17,100 bases of DNA from Candidatus Cloacimonadota bacterium (GTDB lineage Bacteria; Cloacimonadota; Cloacimonadia; Cloacimonadales; TCS61): the NCBI GenBank assembly GCA_030596265.1, contig JAUVKM010000012.1, forward strand, positions 1 through 17,100, written 5' to 3'. Below the pieces are notes generated by a model, which searched no databases, was not told where the DNA came from, and saw nothing but the letters and a program-made list of their open reading frames with translations. Position 1 is the first letter of the stretch; each line of letters starts with the position of its first letter. Positions 7,050 through 15,162 of the stretch are shown in pieces. The position numbers and the translations under genes were made by a program.

Positions 7050-7234
7050 AAGAATTTAATTAATTGTAAAGTTAAGTAACTCGTGAATCAGGAAATTAAT
7101 ATTTAATTTCAATAGTCAAACTCTGTCAGATTTTATGACAATAAGCTGTTAATCCTTCTTATTAGAAAAAATAACTTGAAGTATTTTACACTTTATCTAA
7201 TAAGAACAAAGTAAATTTATCTTGGAGGGAAAAG

Positions 7235-10024
7235 ATGAAAAGATATATCTTTATAGTAACACTGCTTATAATAGCGACAACAATTATTGCTGCTACATAT
7301 GAATTTACAGTCAATTTAAATAATGGTCTACCAAATGATTTTGAATCAATCACGGATGCATTAAATTCAATTCCTGGAATTCCAAATGTTGACGAGGATT
7401 CTATAGAAATATTGGTTTATCCTGATTATGATACTAATGATTTACCTATTGAAACAGTTTTCCATGATAATGTGAAATTGCCTGGATGTACAACAACCCT
7501 AAAGGGGATAACCCCGGAAGGCTTTGAACCTAGAGATTACATAATAATTGATTCACACGACGGAGAAGACTATTATGGAGGTACAGCAATTACAGTTCAA
7601 GGAGGTAGTGAAATAGTTTTTACACAAGTATTAATAGATGGATTTACAATTCTAAGATCAGGTTTCACCACTTTCACAGAAAATGAGTCTGGTATTGTAT
7701 GTTTTAGCAATAATATGAATATTGCAAATTGTCAATTTGGATCGCGCAATGAAGATAATAATTTTTACAAATCTATCTACTATTGGACAGATCCTACAAA
7801 AGGTGGAAACAGGGTTGTAGGTATTGCCGATAACATCTTTGAAGAAGCTTGTAAGCTTAGGGAATATACTATTGTATTAGAAAGTGATTATGCTGATCGA
7901 TTAACCTTTAATGCAATAATTCGTGGAAATCACTTCCTTAATTGTGGAAAAGGTATGTTTATTAGTAATTGTTCAATATTTCATATTGATTTTAATATAC
8001 TCAATAATACTGAAGATTTTAGTAACCAAATAGATTCTGAAATTGAAGCTATAAATGCATCATCTCCTTTTAGAACACCTATGTATTCTTATATTGATTA
8101 CAATGAAATAGATAATTTTGAGTATGGAATAGTATCAAGTGCAGGTGATGATCACCATTGGATAAGATACAACGAAATTACCAATACTACAAGAGGTATT
8201 AATTCACAATGCATACATGATTTACAAATAAATAATAATTTGGTGCACACTAAGTTTTTAAGTGAACCATTAGATGAATCAATTGGTATTTTTATTGAAA
8301 ATATTCCATATAATTTTTCTTTCAATACAATTGTTAATACAGAAAATGAAGATAATACAATAGGAATTAGGAATAATAATTATAATGTTGAACTTTTATT
8401 AATCAATAGTAGTATTATCTGGAATTTTGATATTGAAATCTCACAAGATAATTTTACATCTACTACTCTAGAATATTGTTGTTTAGAGAATATCGAGGGA
8501 CAAACAGGCATTATATATGGAGAAGGTAACATCGACGATGATCCAATATTTGTTGATCCTGATAATTTAAATTTCGAATTAACCTGGATAGATGAAGAAA
8601 ACCACAGTCCTTGCATAGACAATGCTGATCCCGATGCAAATGGTAATGGTAGTAATTATCTATACGATGAGGAAGATAGAGATATTGATGGTTCAAGAAA
8701 AGATATGGGCTGTTTTCCATATCGGCACGAAGAAGACACCAAGTATTTTTATGAAGGAATCCAGTGGTTATCATTTCCTATGCTAGATCTACAACTACTC
8801 TATGATGGTGAATATCCTCCATTAATTGGGGAAAGTTACGAACAAGCTTATTCTAGTATTGATTATGATGGTTTATTACAAGATCCTGATACCGGCTTTC
8901 CAACAATAACCGGATTTCTTAATATTCTTGGATATAGAGGTGGTAGTATATCAATTATACCTGTCGGTAATGTTTTTATCAATCATGATGAAGGTTTTGA
9001 TAACATGCTCTTCCGCCACGAAGGTTACAAAATAGAAGTTGACGAAGGTGCTAGTCCAACCGTAATGTTAGTTGGTGGGGAACAATTAGATTCTTATTCC
9101 ATAGATATGAATGAATTAGAGAATTATTGGTTAGGATATTACTTAGAAGAATCACAGAACATTGAATTTGCCTTTGGAGATTTTTGGGCTGATGTAAATA
9201 AAGTATGGGCAGAAGATTGGTATTATGATGTATTTAATATGATACGTGGTGGTGACCCCAACCAATTATCAGCTAATTCTACAAAAGGGAAAACAATGGA
9301 ATATGGCAAAATGTACATTGTGCAAATGTATGATAATGTTGATAATTTTTCATGGTATGGTTCCAGCACAGTCGAAGAACCAACAGCGAAAGCTGAATCA
9401 CAATACTTTACATACACAGAAAAAGCTGACTATGAAGCAATAGATGTAGTCTCTATTCCATCCAATGTAATGGAAATTGGAGTTTTTGAAGAAGAAGTTT
9501 GCGTAGGAGCAGTTGTTGTAGAAGATTCCTGTGCACAAATTTTGGTCTATTCCGATAGTGCCAATCGTGATCCTATTCCTTTCACATTCGAAGTTGTAAC
9601 AGGTAGAGAATTCTCCACTCCAATCAAGGACTATCTCGTTTTAAATCAGATGACCGGAGAATTTGAACCTTCTGTAATAATTTCAGGAAGACAAGGATAT
9701 TCTGCAATCAGATTTGGAGGACAGGAAGAATTTGAAAACATTATAGCTAAACCTGTACTAAATGGTAATTATCCAAATCCTTTCAATCCAACTACAACAA
9801 TTTCTTTCTCATTGCCAAATGAACAAAATATTGAATTTACAATCTATAACATCAAAGGTCAAAAAGTGAAAACACTTTATTCAGGTATTGCTGATGAAGG
9901 TGAACACACAATTATTTGGGAAGGGAAAAACACAAACAATAAACAAGTTAGTTCTGGAATCTATTTCTATCAACTTAAAACTGGTAAAAAAGAGATGAGC
10001 AGGAAAATGCTGCTTTTGAAATAA
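7235..10024 (+). CDS. Large secreted beta-helix protein with type IX sorting domain (1 of 3)
   Basis: The 929-residue protein has a signal peptide (MKRYIFIVTLL, cleaved near residue 20). A right-handed beta-helix region (about 80-430) follows, full of short Asn-rich repeats such as YNEIDNFEYGI, IRYNEITNTTRGI and NNNYNV. The SPCID motif lies at about 458, followed by DIDGSRKDMGC. A central module of about 350 residues (WLSFPMLDL and many aromatic/acidic stretches) is not a helix repeat and I do not recognise it. The C-terminal sorting domain begins at NYPNPFNP (about 845) with YNIKGQKVKTL and ends in KMLLLK. In type IX systems this domain directs export through the outer membrane and surface attachment or release. 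The start has GGAGGG upstream. Surface display is well supported; ligand or enzyme activity is unknown, and no catalytic motif of a polysaccharide lyase was noticed. Confidence 0.93.
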   Translation: MKRYIFIVTLLIIATTIIAATYEFTVNLNNGLPNDFESITDALNSIPGIPNVDEDSIEILVYPDYDTNDLPIETVFHDNVKLPGCTTTLKGITPEGFEPRDYIIIDSHDGEDYYGGTAITVQGGSEIVFTQVLIDGFTILRSGFTTFTENESGIVCFSNNMNIANCQFGSRNEDNNFYKSIYYWTDPTKGGNRVVGIADNIFEEACKLREYTIVLESDYADRLTFNAIIRGNHFLNCGKGMFISNCSIFHIDFNILNNTEDFSNQIDSEIEAINASSPFRTPMYSYIDYNEIDNFEYGIVSSAGDDHHWIRYNEITNTTRGINSQCIHDLQINNNLVHTKFLSEPLDESIGIFIENIPYNFSFNTIVNTENEDNTIGIRNNNYNVELLLINSSIIWNFDIEISQDNFTSTTLEYCCLENIEGQTGIIYGEGNIDDDPIFVDPDNLNFELTWIDEENHSPCIDNADPDANGNGSNYLYDEEDRDIDGSRKDMGCFPYRHEEDTKYFYEGIQWLSFPMLDLQLLYDGEYPPLIGESYEQAYSSIDYDGLLQDPDTGFPTITGFLNILGYRGGSISIIPVGNVFINHDEGFDNMLFRHEGYKIEVDEGASPTVMLVGGEQLDSYSIDMNELENYWLGYYLEESQNIEFAFGDFWADVNKVWAEDWYYDVFNMIRGGDPNQLSANSTKGKTMEYGKMYIVQMYDNVDNFSWYGSSTVEEPTAKAESQYFTYTEKADYEAIDVVSIPSNVMEIGVFEEEVCVGAVVVEDSCAQILVYSDSANRDPIPFTFEVVTGREFSTPIKDYLVLNQMTGEFEPSVIISGRQGYSAIRFGGQEEFENIIAKPVLNGNYPNPFNPTTTISFSLPNEQNIEFTIYNIKGQKVKTLYSGIADEGEHTIIWEGKNTNNKQVSSGIYFYQLKTGKKEMSRKMLLLK

Positions 10025-10037
10025 TCTGAATTATTAA

Positions 10038-10074
10038 GAACCCGACTCGGGTTTTATTAACTCGAGTCGAGTTC
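10038..10074 (+). terminator. Long hairpin between beta-helix genes 1 and 2, possible terminator or attenuator
   Basis: Bases 10038-10053 and 10059-10074 pair over 16 positions (14 Watson-Crick, one G-U, one mismatch) around a TTATT loop. Each arm is also self-complementary. The left arm alone can form AACCCG/CGGGTT (10039-10044 with 10048-10053) followed by TTATT, a short terminator-like unit. The long form lacks a T-run after it. It starts 13 nt after the stop of gene 1 and ends 21 nt before the ATG of gene 2, so it can shape the ratio of the two products. Confidence 0.5.
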
Positions 10075-10095
10075 ATATGAGAGTTCGAGGAAATT

Positions 10096-12366
10096 ATGAA
10101 ATTAAAATTTATTCTATTCGTGTTAATTTGTGTAAATTCGTGGTTACACTCCACAACTTGGCACATCAAACAAGATGGTACCGGCAATTTTACTAATATC
10201 CAAGAAGGAATAATTGCTGCCACCAATTCAGATACAGTTCTCGTCTATCCTGGAACCTATTTTGAAAATATAGATTATCTGGAAAAATCACTCACAGTTG
10301 CTTCGCTATATATTATAACACCTGAAGATTCTCTAATTCATCAAACTATTATTGATGGTAATCAGGAATCTCGTTGTGTTACAATTGAAGATTGCGAAAA
10401 TATTTCACTTATCGGTTTTACTCTTCAAAATGGAAGAGTAGTTGGAGGTTCGTTTAATGGTTGGGGAGGGGGAATTTTATTATTTGAAATTTTAAATGGT
10501 ATAATAAGTAATTGCAAAATAAAAAATAATACTGCTCTCCTGGGAGGAGGAATTTTTATTGGTGCATCAAATATTACTCTTAAATCTAATACGATATCCT
10601 ATAATCGAGGTGTAACACTCGGTGGTGCAATTTATGCTGGAGGAAATAATAATAACATACAATTCGATTCAGAATATTTAAATAGCATTTTTTTGAATTA
10701 TTCCAGTTCCGGTTCTGAAATATTTGATTATTCACCTGGTGCTTATTATGATATTATAGTAGATACTTTTTCAGTTGCAGAGCCGGATTATTTTTTTATT
10801 GCTTCTTATGCTGAATATAGTTTTTCTTGTTTAAATCATAAAATTGAGCAAATCGATCAGGATTTATATGTAGCACCGGATGGAGATGATACAAATAGTG
10901 GCTTAACAATAGATGAACCTCTACAAACTATAGCGTGGGCACAAACACTAATAAAAAGAAATGATGAAATTCCTCATACTATCCATCTGGCACCGGGTAC
11001 TTATTCTCCCTCCTTAAATAATCAATTATTCCCGGTTGGGATAAAGCATGGCACTAAATATATCGGAATATCACAGGAGGAGACTATTCTTGATGCTGAG
11101 AATCAATCCTCTATTTTCAACTATCAGTATTATCCGGACAATGAGTTACCAAAACTATGGATTGAAAATGTGAAAATGATAAATGCATCAAATATTGGTG
11201 ATAGTTATGGAGCGATATTTACACTTAAATCAAATATTGAGTTAAATAACGTCATAATTGATAATTGTTATGGTGATGTTGGAAGCGCAACAAAATGTAG
11301 AGATGGTATTTACAATTTTAAAAATGTACAAGTAACAAATAATTCGGGGGGATCAGCAATCAGGATAAGTTGTATTTATGCTGAGAATCCCCAACCTGTT
11401 ATGCAAATAAGTATGGAAAATGTTCTTGTACAAAATAATTATCCCGGTCAGGGAGAAATGGCTGGTAGCGGCGGAGGTTCGAGCATTCGAGGGCATTCTG
11501 AGATAGTTGGAGATTATTATGTTCAAATTATGAACTGTGATTTTAATAGTAATTATAGTAATTTTTATAATCCTCAAACCGGTCTTGGTGGTTCTTCAGG
11601 TTTATATATGGGTGAAAATATTTTAGTAGATGCTATAAACTGCACATTTGGTGATAATACACTTTCTCATAGTACAGGTTGTGTAATTTCTGTGTTAGGT
11701 GCAGAATTAAATATTTATAATAGCATCTTGTATAATAATGACGGATATTCTTTTATCATCTGGAACGAGGAAGAAGTGAATATCTCACATTCTCTTATAG
11801 AAAATGGTGATAGTAATGTTTTTTATTACAGCAATGGAGCGATTAATTGGATGGAAGGTAATATATACGAAAACCCATTATGGGAAAATATTGGATATTA
11901 TCCTTATATGTTGTCAGAAAATTCCCCCTGCATAGATGCCGGTACATTAGACTTACCAGCAGGAATAGAACTTCCTGAATTTGATCTTGCCGGAAATCCA
12001 AGGATTTATGGTGAAACAATCGATATGGGATCTTATGAGTTTCAAGGTGATCCTCAATCAAATGATGAAAATGAAATTATTATTCCTGAAATCACACAAA
12101 TATCAAATTATCCTAACCCGTTCAATCCATCAACAACAATCAAACTTGATCTGGCAGAATCAGGTAAAATTGAACTAGCAATTTACAATATTAAAGGACA
12201 AAAAGTAAAAACCTTGATGGATGCATATTCAGCAAAAGGTCATTTTGAGGTTATCTGGCGTGGTGTGGACGATAACAGAAAAAAAGTAGCCAGCGGACAA
12301 TATTTTATAAAGCTATACGTAAACGGAAAAGAAAAGGCTGTAAGTAAGTGTGTACTGTTGAAATAA
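10096..12366 (+). CDS. Secreted beta-helix protein with two pectate-lyase-like modules and type IX sorting domain (2 of 3)
   Basis: The 756-residue protein starts with a signal peptide (MKLKFILFVLICVNSWLHS). Module one (about 22-240) opens with WHIKQDGTGNFTNIQEGI and VLVYPGTYFENI, then Gly-rich helix rungs (NGWGGGILLF, LGGGIFIGASN, LGGAIYAGG). Module two begins again at about 256 with LYVAPDGDDTNSGLTIDEPL and IHLAPGTYSPS, a DUF1565-like start of a second helix. SPCIDAG at about 610 and DLAGNPRIYGETIDMGSYEF close the helix. NYPNPFNPSTT (about 671) and IYNIKGQKVKTL form the sorting domain, ending CVLLK. Proteins of this type display repetitive surface domains; some bind or cleave polysaccharides, but no active site was identified. 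GAGGA lies just before the ATG. Confidence 0.93.
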   Translation: MKLKFILFVLICVNSWLHSTTWHIKQDGTGNFTNIQEGIIAATNSDTVLVYPGTYFENIDYLEKSLTVASLYIITPEDSLIHQTIIDGNQESRCVTIEDCENISLIGFTLQNGRVVGGSFNGWGGGILLFEILNGIISNCKIKNNTALLGGGIFIGASNITLKSNTISYNRGVTLGGAIYAGGNNNNIQFDSEYLNSIFLNYSSSGSEIFDYSPGAYYDIIVDTFSVAEPDYFFIASYAEYSFSCLNHKIEQIDQDLYVAPDGDDTNSGLTIDEPLQTIAWAQTLIKRNDEIPHTIHLAPGTYSPSLNNQLFPVGIKHGTKYIGISQEETILDAENQSSIFNYQYYPDNELPKLWIENVKMINASNIGDSYGAIFTLKSNIELNNVIIDNCYGDVGSATKCRDGIYNFKNVQVTNNSGGSAIRISCIYAENPQPVMQISMENVLVQNNYPGQGEMAGSGGGSSIRGHSEIVGDYYVQIMNCDFNSNYSNFYNPQTGLGGSSGLYMGENILVDAINCTFGDNTLSHSTGCVISVLGAELNIYNSILYNNDGYSFIIWNEEEVNISHSLIENGDSNVFYYSNGAINWMEGNIYENPLWENIGYYPYMLSENSPCIDAGTLDLPAGIELPEFDLAGNPRIYGETIDMGSYEFQGDPQSNDENEIIIPEITQISNYPNPFNPSTTIKLDLAESGKIELAIYNIKGQKVKTLMDAYSAKGHFEVIWRGVDDNRKKVASGQYFIKLYVNGKEKAVSKCVLLK

Positions 12367-12403
12367 TACCCAAAGTTTCCTTTTCTTTTGATAAGATATT
12401 TGC

Positions 12404-12474
12404 TTGTAACAAAAGCCTCCACATTCAAATTGAGAGAAAAGCGAGAAGAACATGGCACGCTCGGCGTTAGCAGC
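12404..12474. repeat. Repeat segment before beta-helix gene 3, possible degenerate recombination site
   Basis: Bases 12456-12469 (CACGCTCGGCGTTA) are the exact reverse complement of 6995-7008. The box GTTAGCAGC (12466-12474) is the inverse of GCTGCTAAC (13903-13911) after gene 3. Upstream, TAACAAAAGCCTC begins at 12407. A TAAC-starting left end and a CGTTAGC right end about 65 bp apart recall integron attC sites, but the boxes do not fit the strict consensus and no folding was computed. Only the repeats are certain; the attC reading is a hypothesis. Confidence 0.4.
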
Positions 12475-12497
12475 AACTTAAAAGATTGGAGGAAAAA

Positions 12498-13895
12498 TTG
12501 AAAAAGTTAATATTTTCTATTATTATTTTAATTAACTGGCTTTTACTTTTTTCTCAAACAGTAATACCTGGTGGTGAGGTTTCTGGTGAATGGACAATTG
12601 AAGGTTCACCCTATTTAATTGAAGGTAATATTTCAATTCCAGATAATGAAACTTTAATTATCGAAAGTGGAGTAATAGTTAATTTTCAGGGACTTTACGA
12701 ATTCAATATTTTAGGTCAATTACTGTCCGATAACACATCAGATAACACGATCTGTTTCCAAGCTACAAGTTATTGGAAGGGTATTAGATTCAATGTTTCT
12801 TGTGATTATAATGAAACTTCTGAATTAGATAATTTTAAAATTGAAAGAGTAAAATACCACCCTTTAGCTGTTCCATTGAAGATCGAATCATCAAATATTG
12901 TACTAAGTAACTTCAGCATTGCAAACTGTAGTGGACAAAGTAATGGGTATTATAATGGTAATATCACTGCAATTCAAATTTCAAGCAGTTCTCCAATAAT
13001 TAACAACTGCAGCATTTATAATGTGACGGCTCAACCAGCTGAAGATCCTGGTTGGACCACAGGAATTTATGTTAATGGTGGTAGTCCACAAATAATTAGT
13101 ACTGTTTGTTCATTAATTGGTGCCGAGGAGGGACGTAGGGGAATAACTCTGAATCTAAGTGATGCAATAATTATAAATTCTGTTATTTATAATTCTAATT
13201 TTGGGTTATTAAGCTTTAATTCAACTCCAACTATCATAAACACTATAATTTGGTTTCATCCATACCCCACAGTATTACATTCCGTTTACCTAAGTAATTC
13301 AAATCCAAATTTTTATTATTCAAACATTATGGGAGGTGAAGAAGGATTTGCTTTTTTTCAACAGACTTCTTTTAATGGTATTTATGAAAATAATATTGAT
13401 AGTAATCCAAATTTTGTGAATCCTGATGAGTTTAATTTTCACCTGTTAAATGATTCACCTTGTATTGATGCTGGAACACCTTCAGGTTGGTTAATTCCTC
13501 CTGAGAATAATATCACTATTGATGAATTATTAGGTTATAATTGTATTGGAAACAATTACGATATTGGAGCTTATGAATATTCTAACAACGCAATTGAAGA
13601 TGATTTACTTCTTTTAAAAAAAGTGAATATTTATAACTATCCAAATCCTTTCAATCCGACAACAACTATATACTTTTCAATTCAAAATGATTCAGAAATT
13701 GAGATTTCGATTTTCAATATTAAGGGACAAAAAGTAAAAAATTTAGCGAATAATAATCTACTAAAAGGTAATCATTCAATTATCTGGAATGGTGATGATG
13801 AAAACATGAAACCTGTAAGTTCAGGTGTCTATCTCTATAAATTAAATGTAAATGGAAAAGCGGAATCAACGAGAAAATATCTTTTACTGAAATGA
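12498..13895 (+). CDS. Secreted beta-helix protein with type IX sorting domain (3 of 3)
   Basis: With the TTG at 12498 the product is 465 residues and starts with signal peptide MKKLIFSIIILINWLLLFSQ. An in-frame TTG at 12486 is rejected because it overlaps the ribosome binding site GGAGG (12488-12492), which is 5 nt before 12498. After the signal comes a short strand-rich entry (SGEWTIEGSPYLIEGNISIP). Beta-helix rungs follow (NFSIANCSGQS, PIINNCSIYNV, IIINSVIYNSNFGL). SPCIDAGT is at about 320 and DIGAYEYS after it. The sorting domain begins at NYPNPFNPTTT (about 380) with FNIKGQKVKNL, ending KYLLLK. It is the smallest of the three and is flanked by matched inverted 9-bp boxes 23 nt before its start and 7 nt after its stop. 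Export and surface location are well supported; the function is not known. Confidence 0.92.
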   Translation: MKKLIFSIIILINWLLLFSQTVIPGGEVSGEWTIEGSPYLIEGNISIPDNETLIIESGVIVNFQGLYEFNILGQLLSDNTSDNTICFQATSYWKGIRFNVSCDYNETSELDNFKIERVKYHPLAVPLKIESSNIVLSNFSIANCSGQSNGYYNGNITAIQISSSSPIINNCSIYNVTAQPAEDPGWTTGIYVNGGSPQIISTVCSLIGAEEGRRGITLNLSDAIIINSVIYNSNFGLLSFNSTPTIINTIIWFHPYPTVLHSVYLSNSNPNFYYSNIMGGEEGFAFFQQTSFNGIYENNIDSNPNFVNPDEFNFHLLNDSPCIDAGTPSGWLIPPENNITIDELLGYNCIGNNYDIGAYEYSNNAIEDDLLLLKKVNIYNYPNPFNPTTTIYFSIQNDSEIEISIFNIKGQKVKNLANNNLLKGNHSIIWNGDDENMKPVSSGVYLYKLNVNGKAESTRKYLLLK

Positions 13896-13902
13896 AAAGA
13901 AA

Positions 13903-13918
13903 GCTGCTAACAAGCGTG
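13903..13918. repeat. Shortened repeat copy after beta-helix gene 3
   Basis: GCTGCTAAC (13903-13911), then AAGCGTG, matches the reverse complement of 12456-12474 except that the CCG-containing centre is shortened. It starts 7 nt after the stop of gene 3. No complementary right-hand half was found before the next gene. Confidence 0.45.
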
Positions 13919-13977
13919 TCTGCGGCCTTAAAGCAATGAGAAATTGGGATCGTTCCGATTATTATAAGGAGAACAGA

Positions 13978-14388
13978 ATGAAAATTGATTACAAAACTAA
14001 CAATGAAATAACTAGTGAAGAAGTTATTAATATATTTAATAGTGTGGGTTGGGATAAAAATCCGGAAGATATTCTGTATGCTTTTAAAAGTTCCTATTAT
14101 GTTACTGCCAATCATAATGACAAGCTGGTTGCTTTTGCTCGTGCAATTTCCGATGGTGTTTATTATACAAGTATTTTTGATGTGATAGTTGAACCACAAT
14201 ATCAAAAAAAAGGTATTGCTAAAAAGATGATGAAGATGTTACTGAGTGAATTCAAAGGTTCCTATTTCTTCTTATCTTATACTGAAGGAAACCGGGCTTT
14301 TTATGAAAAATGCGGATTTGAAGATCTACCTACCGGAATGTGGATCGAGAGAGGAAGATCTTTTAAGCTGGATATAAATAGTTTATAA
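13978..14388 (+). CDS. GNAT family N-acetyltransferase (small, 136 residues)
   Basis: The GNAT fold is compact. Its first part (EEVINIFNSVGW, FKSSYYVTAN) leads to strand 4 (SIFDVIVEPQYQ) and acetyl-CoA motif QKKGIAK at residues 76-82. Strand 5 and the C-terminal YEKCGFED (about 109-116) follow. It transfers an acetyl group from acetyl-CoA to an amine; the acceptor is unknown. The ATG at 13978 is chosen over an in-frame ATG at 13936 because AAGGAG lies 6 nt before it and the upstream peptide would be translated from repeat-like sequence. It follows a repeat fragment and is convergent with another GNAT gene that is not its close relative. Cytoplasmic; no signal peptide. Confidence 0.9.
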   Translation: MKIDYKTNNEITSEEVINIFNSVGWDKNPEDILYAFKSSYYVTANHNDKLVAFARAISDGVYYTSIFDVIVEPQYQKKGIAKKMMKMLLSEFKGSYFFLSYTEGNRAFYEKCGFEDLPTGMWIERGRSFKLDINSL

Positions 14389-14568
14389 ACATCGTCTCAT
14401 CCTGTTCAATGAAGTCCATTTCATCTCAATTATCTGAATGAACACCTGCAACCAGATAATTATCAAAATTACAAGCTGCTGATCTCCGGATTATGGTTTG
14501 CACATATTCCACTACCGGTTGAATTCGGTCTCGGACTGATCAGATGAAGGATCTTGATTTTCTTTAAT
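14389..14568. other. Convergent intergenic region with hairpin and possible gene remnant
   Basis: A perfect 9-bp stem AATTATCTG (14428-14436) / CAGATAATT (14453-14461) with a 16-nt loop could end either converging transcript, though it lacks a T-run. On the plus strand, 14413-14547 is an open frame without a start whose translation looks protein-like (NYKLLISGLWFAHIPLPVEF) and ends in TGA. Shifting one base upstream extends it with ILFNEVHF. This may be a decayed 3' end of a lost gene; a frame this short can also be chance. Confidence 0.3.
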
Positions 14569-15051
14569 TTACTCATCAGCAAAATCTCTGAGAGCTTCAC
14601 CATCCAGTCGGTAAATAATCCATTCATTTCGTGGTTTTGCACCAAATGATTCATAGAATTCTATTGCTGATCTATTCCAGTTTAATACGCTCCATTCAAA
14701 ACGACCGCAATCTTTTAAGGCAGCAATTTTTGCAATATGGTTAAATAACATCTTTCCTGCACCGTTGCCTCTATATTTTGGAGTTATATAAATGTCTTCC
14801 AGATATAAACCATTTTTCCCCTGCCAAGTTGAGTAATTGTAAAAGTAAACAGCAAACCCAATAGGTTCATTATTTACACTGCAAATGAGAGCATTAACAG
14901 TTGAGTCAGCACCAAATATTGATTTTTGAATGTCTTCAACTGTTGCAGATACTTCGGATGCTGCTCTCTCAAATTCGGCTAATTCTTTTACAAAGTTGAG
15001 AATGAGAGAAGAATCTTCTATTGTTGCTTCACGAATTTGTATTTCAAACAT
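14569..15051 (-). CDS. GNAT acetyltransferase, diamine (spermidine/spermine) N-acetyltransferase-like
   Basis: The 160-residue protein has full GNAT motifs: LEDIYITPKYRGNGAGK (residues 84-100, with acetyl-CoA loop RGNGAG), CGRFEWSVLNWN (115-126) and EFYESFGAKPRNEWIIYRL (131-149). The combination of RFEWSVLNWN with the FYESFGA...EW..YRL end is what I associate with the SSAT/diamine acetyltransferase branch, suggesting polyamine or a similar amine as acceptor. The substrate is not provable here. The ATG at 15051 is used: GGAG is 6 nt upstream, and a TTG at 15063 would overlap this site. It lies 99 nt after the Ntn-hydrolase gene on the same strand and may belong to the same transcription unit. 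Confidence 0.9.
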   Translation of the reverse strand: MFEIQIREATIEDSSLILNFVKELAEFERAASEVSATVEDIQKSIFGADSTVNALICSVNNEPIGFAVYFYNYSTWQGKNGLYLEDIYITPKYRGNGAGKMLFNHIAKIAALKDCGRFEWSVLNWNRSAIEFYESFGAKPRNEWIIYRLDGEALRDFADE

Positions 15052-15162
15052 ATTATGCTCCAATTTATTGGATTATTCTATTTTTCATTTTTTAATTAAA
15101 TATTCATGCGTAAAACTTTTCTAACTTCGTTAAATCTTTCATTAACATAATTATATCTTCTT

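Larger units (their letters stand above)
6544..7234. other. Repeat-rich intergenic region without a confident gene
   Basis: Between the operon terminator and the first beta-helix gene, about 690 bp hold a REPIN-like inverted element (6606-6716), a doubtful small ORF (6903-7049) overlapping a strong palindrome (6962-6998), and AT-rich sequence. The last ~150 bp presumably contain the promoter of the beta-helix gene: TTGAAG with AATAAG about 17 bp later, just before 7205, is a weak candidate. The ribosome binding site GGAGGG stands just before 7235. Nothing else coding is supported. Confidence 0.6.

Noticed and set aside
12240..12476. Minus-strand frame over the end of beta-helix gene 2 and the repeat segment
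   Set aside because: About half of it is antisense to the sorting domain of gene 2, it begins within the repeat, and it has no recognisable domain.
13936..13977. Upstream ATG for the small GNAT gene
   Set aside because: The ATG at 13978 has AAGGAG at 6 nt, while the upstream start has no site and adds a non-conserved 14-residue piece.
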